A stretch of 62,780 bases of DNA from DATJHM01 sp035493895 (GCA_035493895.1 DATJHM010000055.1:1-62780); one strand, 5' to 3'; positions 53,182 through 61,438 are shown, counted from the stretch's first letter. Program-made: numbers and translations. Notes: a model not told the origin generated them from the sequence alone.

Positions 53182-54510
53182 CTACATCGTTGTCCACCCG
53201 GCAATCTCCAGTTCGGAGCCAACCGCTGCAAACACGGTCGGCGATCCACCGCTAAGTGATCCGAACGAGAGGGCATAGGTCCCCTGCTGCGTATTCTGTT
53301 GCGCCAGTGCGTACATCTTCCCGTCACGCGAAACGTTGGACCACGCATACTGACTGCCAGGGCTGAACTGCGAGAGCTGCGCTGAATTATCGGTCGTCAG
53401 GCGCGTGAGACCGGTACCATCTGTATGTATCAGCCAGAGACCATTATGGCTCGGATCAGCCGTGCCAGTGGTAAGCGAGAGACTGCTGATAATAAAAAGC
53501 AAATCGTGCGGAGTCACAGCGCGCACCTGGATGATTGCATAGTGAGAACTGGTAAAGACGGACTGCGCTTTTCCACCCAGAGCGGGCAGTTCAGAAATCT
53601 GGGCGGGCGGCTGATAGATCTGGTTGCCATTATCGTACGCGACAACAACATGCGTCAGATCGTAGCTACTATCCACATCCGCAATTGCATCCTGCTTGTT
53701 CTTACTACTCTGTAGTATCGGAGTCAAATCTTTAAAGGTCTGATTGGGGCCCTTGGCCGTATCAAGCACGTAGAGAGCGTCAGGGAGACGACTGGCATAG
53801 AGGTTCGTCAGATAGATATGGGTATTATCCAACCATGTGCGCAGAACAAGACCGCTTGCCAGTGGACCGTCAGCAGTAAACTCCGTTTGCAACTTGCCAT
53901 TGGTCACATCCAACAAACATATCTTGAGTTGCTGGCTGCCGGGAGCCTGACAGCCATAGAGCATCACATTTTGCTGATTGAGGGACCACTGAGCGACACT
54001 GAGAGGCGATGCCTGACAATAGAGCGTTTGTAGACCCTGCCCATCCATACGTACAGCCTCCAGAGCATACGACGTCGCAGTGGACTGCATACCGCTCATC
54101 GCCGTGAAGAGCACCCACTGGCCATCGCGCGAGACCTGGGCATTTTCAAGCGCAACAGAGGGAATCTGGGCAATCAACGTTCTGGCTTTCGTCGCAACAT
54201 TGTAGCGGTAGAGCGAACCAGAGATAGCCTGGGAGGTCGTTTTATTCTCCTGATTGTCTACATACACAATATTTTGCTGCGTGCCAGACGCCAGAGGAGC
54301 TGTGACCAGAGCGCGCCCGTTGCCCGTGGTAGGGCAACTGGTGAGCGTAGCAGGCATCGCAACCGTGTGCTGAGCACGCGTATTGGAAGCAGCTTTTGTC
54401 GTGAGACTCGCAGTATGAGTTGATTGGGAAGAGGAAAAGTTACAGGAAGCCAGCAAGCAAAGCAAGACGCTCCCCTGAATAATAGCAAAAAAAACATCTT
54501 TTAGTTTCAT
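53182..54510 (-). CDS. Lipoprotein with TolB-like beta-propeller
   Basis: 442 residues. A signal peptide ends in the lipobox LLASC (about residues 19-23), so the mature protein is lipid-anchored outside. A Ser/Thr/Ala linker is followed by six or so blades with TolB/WD40-like strands (RDGQWVLFTAMSG, SPGSQYAWSNVSRDGKMYAL). No enzyme motif is present. It may monitor or bind surface polymers; the role is unknown. Convergent with the epimerase gene. Confidence 0.75.
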   Translation of the reverse strand: MKLKDVFFAIIQGSVLLCLLASCNFSSSQSTHTASLTTKAASNTRAQHTVAMPATLTSCPTTGNGRALVTAPLASGTQQNIVYVDNQENKTTSQAISGSLYRYNVATKARTLIAQIPSVALENAQVSRDGQWVLFTAMSGMQSTATSYALEAVRMDGQGLQTLYCQASPLSVAQWSLNQQNVMLYGCQAPGSQQLKICLLDVTNGKLQTEFTADGPLASGLVLRTWLDNTHIYLTNLYASRLPDALYVLDTAKGPNQTFKDLTPILQSSKNKQDAIADVDSSYDLTHVVVAYDNGNQIYQPPAQISELPALGGKAQSVFTSSHYAIIQVRAVTPHDLLFIISSLSLTTGTADPSHNGLWLIHTDGTGLTRLTTDNSAQLSQFSPGSQYAWSNVSRDGKMYALAQQNTQQGTYALSFGSLSGGSPTVFAAVGSELEIAGWTTM

Positions 54511-54637
54511 AGGGAATAGAAACTTTCTTTATTAGTGAGTCTTTATGTATGTCATCGAACAGTCAATTTATAATATCTATAATATTCACGATACCACATA
54601 GTCTTTCACCATTGCATCTATGCGGAGAGAAATAAAA

Positions 54638-54677
54638 ACAGAACGCCCTCTTCCCCGTAGAGAAGAAGGCGTTCTGT
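54638..54677. terminator. Bidirectional terminator of the zinc-ribbon/rpsU operon
   Basis: ACAGAACGCC pairs with GGCGTTCTGT (54638-54647 and 54668-54677) with further pairing inside (TCTTC/GAAGA). On the minus strand it is followed by TTTTTATTT. Confidence 0.85.
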
Positions 54678-54726
54678 TTTGTTTGTTTCTGCTTGAGACC
54701 CTCGATACCAGTTTGTAGTTGACAGA

Positions 54727-54918
54727 CTAGTATGTTTTGCGTGTGCGGCGAAGCTTGCGCATCTGCGCAGCGGCTTTACGTTTGCGCCGGGCCTGTGGGC
54801 TCTCGAAATGAGCGCGACGACGGATCTCGGAAAGAATACCATCCTGCTGCACTTTACGATTAAAACGCTTTAATGCGACCTCAAAGGAATCGCCAGGATT
54901 TAGCTTAACCTCACTCAT
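54727..54918 (-). CDS. rpsU: 30S ribosomal protein S21
   Basis: 63 residues. SFEVALKRFNRKVQQDGILSE (in two pieces: SFEVALKRFNRKV and QQDGILSEIRRR) and the very basic C-terminus KRKAAAQMRKLRRTRKTY are typical of S21, a small protein near the mRNA exit channel that helps initiation. It begins three bases after the stop of the zinc-ribbon gene, so it is translated from the same mRNA, and it ends before a strong terminator. Confidence 0.95.
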   Translation of the reverse strand: MSEVKLNPGDSFEVALKRFNRKVQQDGILSEIRRRAHFESPQARRKRKAAAQMRKLRRTRKTY

Positions 54919-54921
54919 GGC

Positions 54922-55269
54922 TTACCAGCGCGATCTGCGGTCATTTCCACGACCACCCGACGAGCTTTGGGGCTGGAAGCAGTCGCTACAATAGACCGGC
55001 TTGTCACCGCGAGGCTGGAAGGGTACAAGAGCCTCGTTGCCACAACTAGAGCAGGTGGTAGAATACATCTGACGAGGCTCACGGGAAGCGCCGCCGCGCG
55101 AGCCACCACGGGAACTGCCACCGTTTGCGCGACGCGCAGAACGGCAGGAGGGACAGCGACCGGGAGTGTTTGTAAGACCACGGCTGGCGAAGAACTCTTG
55201 CTCACCGACAGTAAAGACAAATTCCTGGTTGCAATCGCGACAAACGAGGGTCTGATCACTTAATGACAT
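54922..55269 (-). CDS. Zinc-ribbon protein with two CxxC...CxxC knuckles, upstream of rpsU
   Basis: 115 residues from ATG 55269; the frame extends further upstream but without a ribosome site, and MSLSDQTLVCRDC is the natural start. Two zinc ribbons: CRDC...CPSC (about 10-40) and CSSC...CSDC (about 74-98), the second with VPFQPRGDKPVYC. Between them and at the end are Gly/Arg/Ser-rich RGG-like stretches (SSRGGSRGGASR), which often bind RNA. The short distance to rpsU suggests a link to translation or RNA binding, for example under cold or stress. The exact function is not known. Confidence 0.8.
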   Translation of the reverse strand: MSLSDQTLVCRDCNQEFVFTVGEQEFFASRGLTNTPGRCPSCRSARRANGGSSRGGSRGGASREPRQMYSTTCSSCGNEALVPFQPRGDKPVYCSDCFQPQSSSGGRGNDRRSRW

Positions 55270-55703
55270 GTTTCTCTCTATTCTTGGATCTGTATCCGGT
55301 ATAATGATCTGTGTACGGCGCGGCTGCAACTGAATAACTATCGAAGCAACAAGCACTGCACTATACAACTTTTAGTAGTATACCACTAACTTTGTGGCAT
55401 TGTCAATCTAATGGTTTTTCTTATCGTTTGGCTCTAGATGAGACTTTATCATTTATATTTTGCATTTTTGCCAGGTATCACCTCTTTTTCTGTTTCTTCC
55501 TATACGCTATCACGGCAATTTCAGGAGTATTTCATATATCTGTATTTGCACCTGAGCATTCCCTGAGCGCATATGTTATGCTTAGCCTGAGAGCACAGGT
55601 CGTCATATTGAGGCGGCCTATGATATAATACAGCTATAAGCGGCTCTCTCCGCATTTTTCTACCCTAAAACAAGCAAAATATGCCCTGGTAAAGAGGATT
55701 TGT
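55270..55703. promoter_or_regulatory. Divergent intergenic region before the HD-domain operon
   Basis: About 430 AT-rich bases between the zinc-ribbon gene and the HD gene. A perfect TATAAT at 55624-55629 faces the HD gene (start near 55636), but its -35 is weak. No gene is seen here. Confidence 0.45.
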
Positions 55704-56297
55704 ATGCCGACACGTGAAGATGCTTATCGTTTTATGACCGAGCATGTGAAAAATGAAAGTTTACAAAAACACATGCTCTCTGTAGAAGCAGCCATGCGTC
55801 ACTACGCACGTAAATATGGCGAAGATGAGGAGCTCTGGGCAATCACTGGTCTCCTGCACGATTGCGATTATGAAGAATTCCCCGATTTACGAGAACATAC
55901 ACAGGTAGCGGCCGGATGGTTACGCGAAGGTGGCTACGACGAACGGATTATTTACGCTATTCTTGCGCATAATGATCTCAATCTTGCCGAGAATCCACGC
56001 AATACGCAACTCGCAAAAGCGCTCTACGCCTGCGACGAGATTACTGGCATGGTCACGGCTACTGCGCTGGTGAGACCAAATAAAAGCATTCTTGGCCTGG
56101 AAGTTTCTTCGGTAAAGAAAAAGATGAAGGCGAAAGGTTTTGCCGCCGGAGTCAACCGCGAAGATCTCGTCAAAGGAGCACAGGAATTGAATGTCGAATT
56201 AGATGAACATATCGCTTTTGTCATTCAAGCGATGACCAGTGTTGCTGATACGTTAGGTCTGGATGGCGCTTCAGTGCCAAGCGCGCTTTCATCGTAA
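55704..56297 (+). CDS. HD-domain (HDIG-type) hydrolase
   Basis: 197 residues. The metal site is visible: His near 23 (QKHMLSVEAAM), HD in GLLHDCDYEEFPD, and His in AHND. The compact form, with PDLREHTQVAAGWLREGGYD, fits small HDIG proteins that hydrolyse phosphoesters such as nucleotides or cyclic nucleotides. The C-terminal part VKKKMKAKGFAAGVNRED is family-typical. It is first in an apparent operon: the next gene starts four bases after its stop, and the second Cas4-like gene follows. This suggests that the hydrolase and nuclease pair act in one process. Confidence 0.88.
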   Translation: MPTREDAYRFMTEHVKNESLQKHMLSVEAAMRHYARKYGEDEELWAITGLLHDCDYEEFPDLREHTQVAAGWLREGGYDERIIYAILAHNDLNLAENPRNTQLAKALYACDEITGMVTATALVRPNKSILGLEVSSVKKKMKAKGFAAGVNREDLVKGAQELNVELDEHIAFVIQAMTSVADTLGLDGASVPSALSS

Positions 56298-56301
56298 CAC
56301 T

Positions 56302-56709
56302 ATGGCGCGGTACAGAAAACAGCAAGAGGCGCATTTCTTTAGCGCCACTGACATCGCAGAGTATGAATATTGTTCTCTGGCCTGGTGGCATGACCACTTT
56401 GAGCCGTTAGCATTGGCTGAGACAGACGATTTAATTGGACGCATGGTTGAGCTGGAGCATATGTTTGATACACAGGCTCCTCTTCAACCAGAGTACCAGG
56501 TAATTGAGCAGCTACTCAAACGACGGGGAGCCTTTGAGCAGGGACGTGACCAGCACGCTGCTTATGCAGAGCAGGTAGCAGGTCACGCCTCCGAAGCTCT
56601 ACGTTTGCCAGCACAGAGAGCACAGCATATGCGCCGCCTGCTCGTAGCGGCATTGCTGATCCTGCTGGTAGCAGTCCTCCTCATCGCCGCTGCTTTAGTA
56701 TTCAGGTAA
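56302..56709 (+). CDS. N-terminal module of a split Cas4-like nuclease, C-terminally membrane-anchored
   Basis: 135 residues from ATG 56302, four bases after the HD stop, so probably read by coupling. Residues 13-25 (FSATDIAEYEYCS) match the opening helix of Cas4/RecB-type nucleases, where the first Fe-S cysteine lies; here it is Cys24. FEQGRDQHAAYAEQ with His85 matches their motif-I histidine region. The rest is helical, and residues 113-133 are one membrane helix (LLVAALLILLVAVLLIAAAL). No Asp, ExK or QxxxY motif is present; these are in the next gene. Alone it should not cut DNA. It could also be the result of a recent break in one gene, but the two termini look designed. Confidence 0.7.
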   Translation: MARYRKQQEAHFFSATDIAEYEYCSLAWWHDHFEPLALAETDDLIGRMVELEHMFDTQAPLQPEYQVIEQLLKRRGAFEQGRDQHAAYAEQVAGHASEALRLPAQRAQHMRRLLVAALLILLVAVLLIAAALVFR

Positions 56710-56719
56710 GGATACCTTG

Positions 56720-57283
56720 ATGGTACGCGACTTGTTCTTGCCTGTCGGTCTGGCGCTCTTCTTAATTGCGCTCGCGCTGTTACTGTTGCTCATTAACGAG
56801 TGGCGAGACCAGCGCCAACGCTTATTGAAAGAGCATCGCCATGCGCTGGACCTGCCTGACGGCGATCTGGTCTATGAGGACACCGATGGGCAGGGTGATC
56901 CCCTTGTCTCAAATCAATATCCCCTCATGGGCAAACCGGACTATATTATTCAGCTTCCCGACGGTCGTCCTCTGCCAGTCGAACTGAAACTGGGTGTACA
57001 GGACGCGAAAAAGCCCTATAGCAATCATATTCTGCAACTGGCCGCTTACTGCCTCATTCTCGAAGACTATTTTGAACTCCCCCCGACCCACGGAATGTTA
57101 CGGTATGCTGACTGCGATTTCAGCATTGCCTATACCCCCGCTCTACGCAAAAAGGTGATCAAGCTGCTCAATGAGATGAGCGCGGTAGATGAAGAATACC
57201 AGCCAATCCTGACGAAACAACAGCCAGGCAAGTGTCGAGCGTGCGCGTTTCAGGCGATCTGTCCGGTTGGGCACGATAAATAA
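56720..57283 (+). CDS. Catalytic module of a split Cas4-like PD-(D/E)XK nuclease, N-terminally membrane-anchored
   Basis: 187 residues from ATG 56720 (AAGGA eight bases upstream; TTG 56717 is an alternative). One membrane helix occupies about 5-26. The nuclease core has Asp74 (GKPDYI), Glu88-x-Lys90 (VELKLG) and Gln106/Tyr110 (QLAAY), the Cas4/RecB-like active site. The end holds Cys172, Cys175 and Cys181 (KCRACAFQAICP), three of the four ligands of the usual 4Fe-4S cluster. The fourth is Cys24 of the previous gene product, so the full enzyme would be a heterodimer with a membrane hairpin where the two chains meet. No CRISPR array or other cas gene is near; this would be a solo Cas4-like enzyme. 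Confidence 0.78.
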   Translation: MVRDLFLPVGLALFLIALALLLLLINEWRDQRQRLLKEHRHALDLPDGDLVYEDTDGQGDPLVSNQYPLMGKPDYIIQLPDGRPLPVELKLGVQDAKKPYSNHILQLAAYCLILEDYFELPPTHGMLRYADCDFSIAYTPALRKKVIKLLNEMSAVDEEYQPILTKQQPGKCRACAFQAICPVGHDK

Positions 57284-57317
57284 GCTTGCATGACAAAACA
57301 GGAAAAACCGGTTTTAA

Positions 57318-57336
57318 CGGATTTTTAAAAAATCCG
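57318..57336. repeat. AT palindrome after the nuclease gene
   Basis: CGGATTTTT faces AAAAAATCCG at 57318-57336 with no loop. It may be the terminator of the HD/nuclease operon. Confidence 0.4.
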
Positions 57337-57528
57337 GGATGACTCATAATTTAATATATTTACCCGCATTGCTAAATTGTCCCCGTTTTACCCTTTTCTT
57401 TCTCCTCGTGACTCATGTAAGATGAGAAAAATGTGGGTGAGAAGAAGGGTTGGAGGAGCCTTTTGTACGATGTAGAAAGAGAGATCCAATTTGGTCTCGC
57501 ATACTATCATTGAAAGGAGCTTTTTTTA

Positions 57529-58554
57529 ATGGCTGATAGATATGAGCGTGGTAGATCTCGCGATGGTGGCTATGGTCGGTATGATAGTGGGCACGATACA
57601 TCTCGCTATCCTGGCCAGCCAAGTGATGATATGTATCGCAGGGAGGCGACCTCTCGCTATCCTGGCCCGAGTGCCCGCAGTGACTCTTACTATCCTCGCC
57701 CGAGTAGGCGCAGCGAATCTACCCGTCCTGGTTCGAGTGACCGCAACTATCCTCGCCCGAGTAGGCGCAGCGAATCTACCCGTCCTGGTCCGAGTGACCG
57801 CAACTATCCTCGCCCGAGTAGGCGCAGCGAATCTACCCGTCCTGGTCCGAGTGCAACAGATCGTGAACAAAGGAACAAGCTATTTACACAAGGTCTGCAC
57901 CTGGTTGGAGACGCTTTCAGCATCGCAAAAGGAGCATTAGGAAAAGATAAACCAATTGATACATTTCTAAAATCTGGAGTCGCTGTTGCAAAAGGTGCAA
58001 TATGGGCAAGTGACCTCCAGGATCATCGTAAAGGCAAAAAACCTCTTCCTGTGAACCCTGAAACAGCTCGCAGAGAGCGAACGCACCACCTGGTAGACTC
58101 TGGTCTTGCTCGAACTAAAGGTTTGCTCAAACTGGGACAAGAATATCTCGATCTCGACCGGAATGATAAAAACAGCCAGGATAAATTTGTACGAAATACG
58201 GCTGCTGAGGGTTTAAGAACTGCAAAATGGGGAATGGACGTAGCGGACCATTTGGGGGAATCCAGGAAGAAAAAAGCTACCGAAGCTTCTGACAACAACA
58301 GAGGAAGGACATTGAGAAAAGAAACTCGTAAATTGAGACCAGATGCCAGGAATGCCTATATGCAAAAAGCACAAGAAGCGGCTGACCGCAGCGGCCATGC
58401 AAGAGATGCTAATAGGGGTAGATCGAAAAGAGGTGACCGTGTAGCGCCAGGATATGAGTCAACAACACGACGAGGACGAGACTACCCCACAAGGGATGAT
58501 ACTCCTCGCAGCCGCTACTATGGCGACGGTGACCCTGGTAGCGGTCGCCGCTAA
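57529..58554 (+). CDS. Basic repeat-containing protein of unknown function
   Basis: 341 residues (AAAGGAG eight bases upstream). The N-terminus (1-110) is Arg/Ser/Tyr/Pro-rich and contains three near-identical 19-residue repeats (YPRPSRRSESTRPG type). The middle (about 115-240) is helical with two similar stretches (KLFTQGLHLVGDAFSIAKGA and HHLVDSGLARTKGLLKLGQE). The C-terminus is again Arg-rich and disordered, with GRSKRGDRV and RGRDYPTRDD. No signal peptide, membrane helix or known domain. Such basic low-complexity tails suggest nucleic-acid or membrane-surface binding; this is only an inference. Confidence 0.7.
   Translation: MADRYERGRSRDGGYGRYDSGHDTSRYPGQPSDDMYRREATSRYPGPSARSDSYYPRPSRRSESTRPGSSDRNYPRPSRRSESTRPGPSDRNYPRPSRRSESTRPGPSATDREQRNKLFTQGLHLVGDAFSIAKGALGKDKPIDTFLKSGVAVAKGAIWASDLQDHRKGKKPLPVNPETARRERTHHLVDSGLARTKGLLKLGQEYLDLDRNDKNSQDKFVRNTAAEGLRTAKWGMDVADHLGESRKKKATEASDNNRGRTLRKETRKLRPDARNAYMQKAQEAADRSGHARDANRGRSKRGDRVAPGYESTTRRGRDYPTRDDTPRSRYYGDGDPGSGRR
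57691..57861 (+). repeat. Three tandem 57-bp repeats inside a coding region
   Basis: Copies at 57691-57747, 57748-57804 and 57805-57861, almost identical at the DNA level; the last seven residues of copy 3 differ. The unit is a multiple of three, so changes in copy number keep the frame. Confidence 0.85.
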
Positions 58555-58627
58555 GAGTAACGCTATTATCATCGCGATCGCACCTGATTTCCTTCCAAAA
58601 ACTGCAAAACTTCCTTATATGCCTGCC

Positions 58628-58659
58628 AGAGGAAATCGTGGCAAAGCGCGATTTCCTCT
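58628..58659 (+). terminator. Terminator after the repeat-protein gene
   Basis: AGAGGAAATCG pairs perfectly with CGATTTCCTCT (58628-58638 and 58649-58659), followed by TTTGTG. It lies between convergent genes. Confidence 0.65.
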
Positions 58660-58716
58660 TTGTGATACTACGCGAGCCGGGCAAACCGCACACTTCAGAT
58701 TTCAGATGAAGTACGG

Positions 58717-59955
58717 TTAGAGGCTCTGGGGAACTGCAAGTCCGCGTCGGGGCAGAAGCAGACCGAGCATGAGAACAACCCCTGCGGCAAGGGCAAGCGG
58801 GAGAAAAGCAATTGCCGGGATATGGGTTATGTCCCAGAGCCAGCCTCCGATGAATGGGCCAAGAAATGCGAAGAGATAGCCCACAGTCAACATCCTGCCC
58901 GTCCATTGCGCAACTTCCTCTTGTTTCGCCAGCAATGCAGGTAAGGCAAGGCCAAGCGTATAGATGAAAATCGAGGTGCCACCCACCAGCGCCGCCCACA
59001 GTGGTTCCAGGAAGACCGGCGTCCAGATCCAGCCAGCCAGTGCGATCAGGCAGAGCACGCCACAGATCACAAAAGGGGTTTGCCGACCAACCAGTTTATC
59101 GGCAAACAAGGTAACCGCCAGACTGGCAGGAAGTTGTGCCGCATTCAATGTACCAAGCGCCAACCAGGTGAAAGATGAAGCGTGAATGGCCTGATTGTAT
59201 GGAGCAACCCAGGCGTTGGTGCCGAAATAGATGAGCTGAGCGCCGCCAAGCAACAAACCGAGCGTCCAGGGATTGATTTGCGCAGGTTTGCGAGCTGACG
59301 TCGCAGGAGTAGATGGTATCGTCTCGGCCACCTGCTCGGCAGTATAAGTAGGAGGGGCCAGCCACAACCAGAGGAGGAGCGTTATCGCAATAGGGATACT
59401 CCAGAACACAAAACTGCTGGCCCACGCATCACGTCCCAACCAGCTGAGCATCAATGGAATGGTCAGCGCTGCCCCGAGCGTCTCGCCTATCACCAGACCA
59501 TCGGTGTAGAGAGCAGTAGCCAGGCCGATCTGTTTAGCGAACCACTGACGGGCCAGAGTGGGAATCGCCGTCTGGGAACAGGCACTTCCAAGACTCAATA
59601 AGGCCGTAAAGCAGTATAACGGCACAACAGCAGGCCAGATGGCCCGCAGAGCAGCTCCGAGTGTCAGGAGCACAAGGCCAAAGGCGACCATAGCGCGCCC
59701 TCCCCCTCTCACCCGTCCGATCAGGATACCCACAGGCAACGCTGCTATCCCCATTACCAGCGTTGGCAGCGAAGTCAGCAGGCCCGTTTCTGTGTAGGAT
59801 AGATGCAAATCATGGCTGAGCAAGGGCAAAATGGGCGGAACACCCAGGAGCGCGGTACGCAGGTTGATACCAACCAGAACGATCAGGGCAAAGGTTCGTA
59901 TTCTGCGCCAGGAACGTAGCATCTTTGCATTGTCTGTCTCGCGAAAGTAGTCCAT
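58717..59955 (-). CDS. MFS transporter, CynX/NimT-like
   Basis: 412 residues from ATG 59955 (AAGGAG six bases upstream; ATG 59982 lacks a site). Twelve membrane helices with the usual central break near LAPPTYTAEQVAET. The N-terminal LVGINLRTALLGVPPILPLL and GLLTSLPTLVMGIAALPVG are typical of the cyanate/2-nitroimidazole transporter subfamily. The substrate could be a small anion or drug-like compound and is not predictable. It is divergent from an SDR gene, and the shared 160-base region holds a long stem-loop. Confidence 0.87.
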   Translation of the reverse strand: MDYFRETDNAKMLRSWRRIRTFALIVLVGINLRTALLGVPPILPLLSHDLHLSYTETGLLTSLPTLVMGIAALPVGILIGRVRGGGRAMVAFGLVLLTLGAALRAIWPAVVPLYCFTALLSLGSACSQTAIPTLARQWFAKQIGLATALYTDGLVIGETLGAALTIPLMLSWLGRDAWASSFVFWSIPIAITLLLWLWLAPPTYTAEQVAETIPSTPATSARKPAQINPWTLGLLLGGAQLIYFGTNAWVAPYNQAIHASSFTWLALGTLNAAQLPASLAVTLFADKLVGRQTPFVICGVLCLIALAGWIWTPVFLEPLWAALVGGTSIFIYTLGLALPALLAKQEEVAQWTGRMLTVGYLFAFLGPFIGGWLWDITHIPAIAFLPLALAAGVVLMLGLLLPRRGLAVPQSL

Positions 59956-60063
59956 GTCCTTCTCCTTGTCTGAAGGGAACATCCCTCTTCCATCCAGGAT
60001 GTTCCGAGCGACCGCTCTCCGTATTGTATGATAGTGTGAAAAGAAAAATGTCGATGTGTTATC

Positions 60064-60122
60064 TCGATAGCAGCGTGTGAAGAGAGATTTGCTGGAACCT
60101 CTCTCTTCGCACGCTGCATCGA
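60064..60122. promoter_or_regulatory. Long stem-loop between the divergent MFS and SDR genes
   Basis: 18-bp arms 60070-60087 and 60100-60117 with one G-U-type mismatch and a 12-base loop. The pairing continues outward by TCGAT/ATCGA after a one-base bulge. It ends about 18 bases before the SDR start, so on the RNA it could mask or expose the ribosome site; as DNA it could be an operator. Confidence 0.5.
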
Positions 60123-60140
60123 GGTTGCCAGGAGCTATGT

Positions 60141-60911
60141 ATGATTACCAGGAATGAAGAGAAGAAGTTCGGAACGCTGATCGTGACCGGGGCAAGTCGT
60201 GGAATCGGGGCCGCGGTGGCCAGACTTGCCGGGGAACGTGGTTTTCCGGTTGCCGTAAATTTTACAAAAGATGAGGCTGCCGCTCAGGAGGTTGTTCGCC
60301 ATATCGTCGCCAGTGGCGGCCAAGCGCTTGCCATTCAGGGAGATGTGGCGCGTGAGGAGGATATCGTGCGTCTTTTCGAGACCGCCGAGCGAGAGCTGGG
60401 ACCGATTTATGGACTTGTGAACAATGCGGGGATCACAGGAGGCGTGGCGCGGGTCGAGGAGGTCAGCATGGAGAGCCTCACAAACGTATTAGGAGTCAAC
60501 GTCATCGGCTCGATTTTGTGCGCTCGGGAGGCTATACGAAGGATGTCCCTGCGCCATGGTGGAACGGGTGGAGCGATTGTCAATATCTCTTCTATTGCCG
60601 TTCGCGTTGGTGGAGCTAATGAATGGGTTCATTATGCCGCATCCAAAGGAGCTGTCGATAGCTTTACCATCGGGCTGGCACGCGAGGTTGCAGACGAGGG
60701 GATTCGCGTGAATGCGGTCGCGCCCGGGCTCATTGAAACCGATATACACGCCACAAATGGCATGCCTGATCGACCCGAGCGAATGGCTCCTGCTATTCCT
60801 ATGAAGCGAGCAGGAACAGCTGAGGAAGTCGCTGAGGGCGTGCTGTGGTTGCTCTCACCAGCTGCCTCCTACACCACCGGGACTATTCTGGAGATAGGAG
60901 GCGGACGATAA
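60141..60911 (+). CDS. Short-chain dehydrogenase/reductase (SDR), FabG-like
   Basis: 256 residues from ATG 60141 (AGGAG six bases upstream). The Rossmann motif TGASRGIGAAVA binds NAD(P), followed by NNAGITGG. The catalytic Ser is in NISSIAVR, and Tyr-x-x-x-Lys is in HYAASKGAV. APGLIETDIH and GTILEIGGGR complete the classical form. It reduces or oxidises a carbonyl or hydroxyl group; a 3-oxoacyl-ACP reductase or glucose-dehydrogenase-like role is possible. No fatty-acid gene neighbours it. Confidence 0.93.
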   Translation: MITRNEEKKFGTLIVTGASRGIGAAVARLAGERGFPVAVNFTKDEAAAQEVVRHIVASGGQALAIQGDVAREEDIVRLFETAERELGPIYGLVNNAGITGGVARVEEVSMESLTNVLGVNVIGSILCAREAIRRMSLRHGGTGGAIVNISSIAVRVGGANEWVHYAASKGAVDSFTIGLAREVADEGIRVNAVAPGLIETDIHATNGMPDRPERMAPAIPMKRAGTAEEVAEGVLWLLSPAASYTTGTILEIGGGR

Positions 60912-61113
60912 TAGTGAAGGATTGTATCACAGGTCATCGATCAACTCAGATGCATTTCGCCTCAAAAAGCCCTTGACATGCTATAATAAAAAATTGAGCA
61001 AGCGTTCGCTAGAGGATCTGAAACCCAACGCCTCTCTCGGACGTGGTACTGTTGGCGCTGGTCTCAATAAGATCCACCGGTCAGCAAATTTGCAACAAAA
61101 AAGGAATTTACCA

Positions 61114-61422
61114 ATGAACGTTATCCATATACTGCTCCTCAAGCCCCAATCTGATGTCTCACCCGAACAATTTCAGGAGGCTATTACCGCCCTGCTCGCA
61201 CTCCGACAAAAAATAGCGGGTATTGTCGATGTCCAGGCATATCCCAGCATGAAGCTTAACGATCCTAAAGACTACACCCATATCGTCACTTTTACGTTTG
61301 AAAGCGAACAGCATTTCGAAGCCTATCTTCCCCATCCCGAACACCTGGTGTTTATTCGAGCATTCGCTCACCGCTTCGATAACTTGATTGCTTTTGATTA
61401 TTTACAAAATCAAAACCAGTAA
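61114..61422 (+). CDS. Dabb-family (stress-responsive alpha/beta barrel) protein
   Basis: 102 residues from ATG 61114, chosen for AAAGGAA upstream; the frame stays open to 60922 but the extension has no family likeness. MNVIHILLLKPQSDVSPEQF is the N-terminal strand-helix, and DYTHIVTFTFESEQHFEAYL with HPEHLVFIRAF are the usual second half of the dimeric A/B barrel. Members are often small homodimers induced by stress or involved in polyketide cyclisation. The actual role cannot be told. Confidence 0.85.
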   Translation: MNVIHILLLKPQSDVSPEQFQEAITALLALRQKIAGIVDVQAYPSMKLNDPKDYTHIVTFTFESEQHFEAYLPHPEHLVFIRAFAHRFDNLIAFDYLQNQNQ

Positions 61423-61438
61423 GGGAAAAGCTCAAGTT

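Noticed and set aside
55704..57283. CRISPR-Cas locus
   Set aside because: No array and no other cas gene; only Cas4-like modules are present.
57691..57861. Tandem repeats considered as a CRISPR array next to a Cas4-like gene
   Set aside because: The units abut without unique spacers and encode an in-frame peptide repeat.
60973..60987. TTGACA followed by TATAAT before the Dabb gene
   Set aside because: The boxes are only three bases apart, so they cannot form one promoter.
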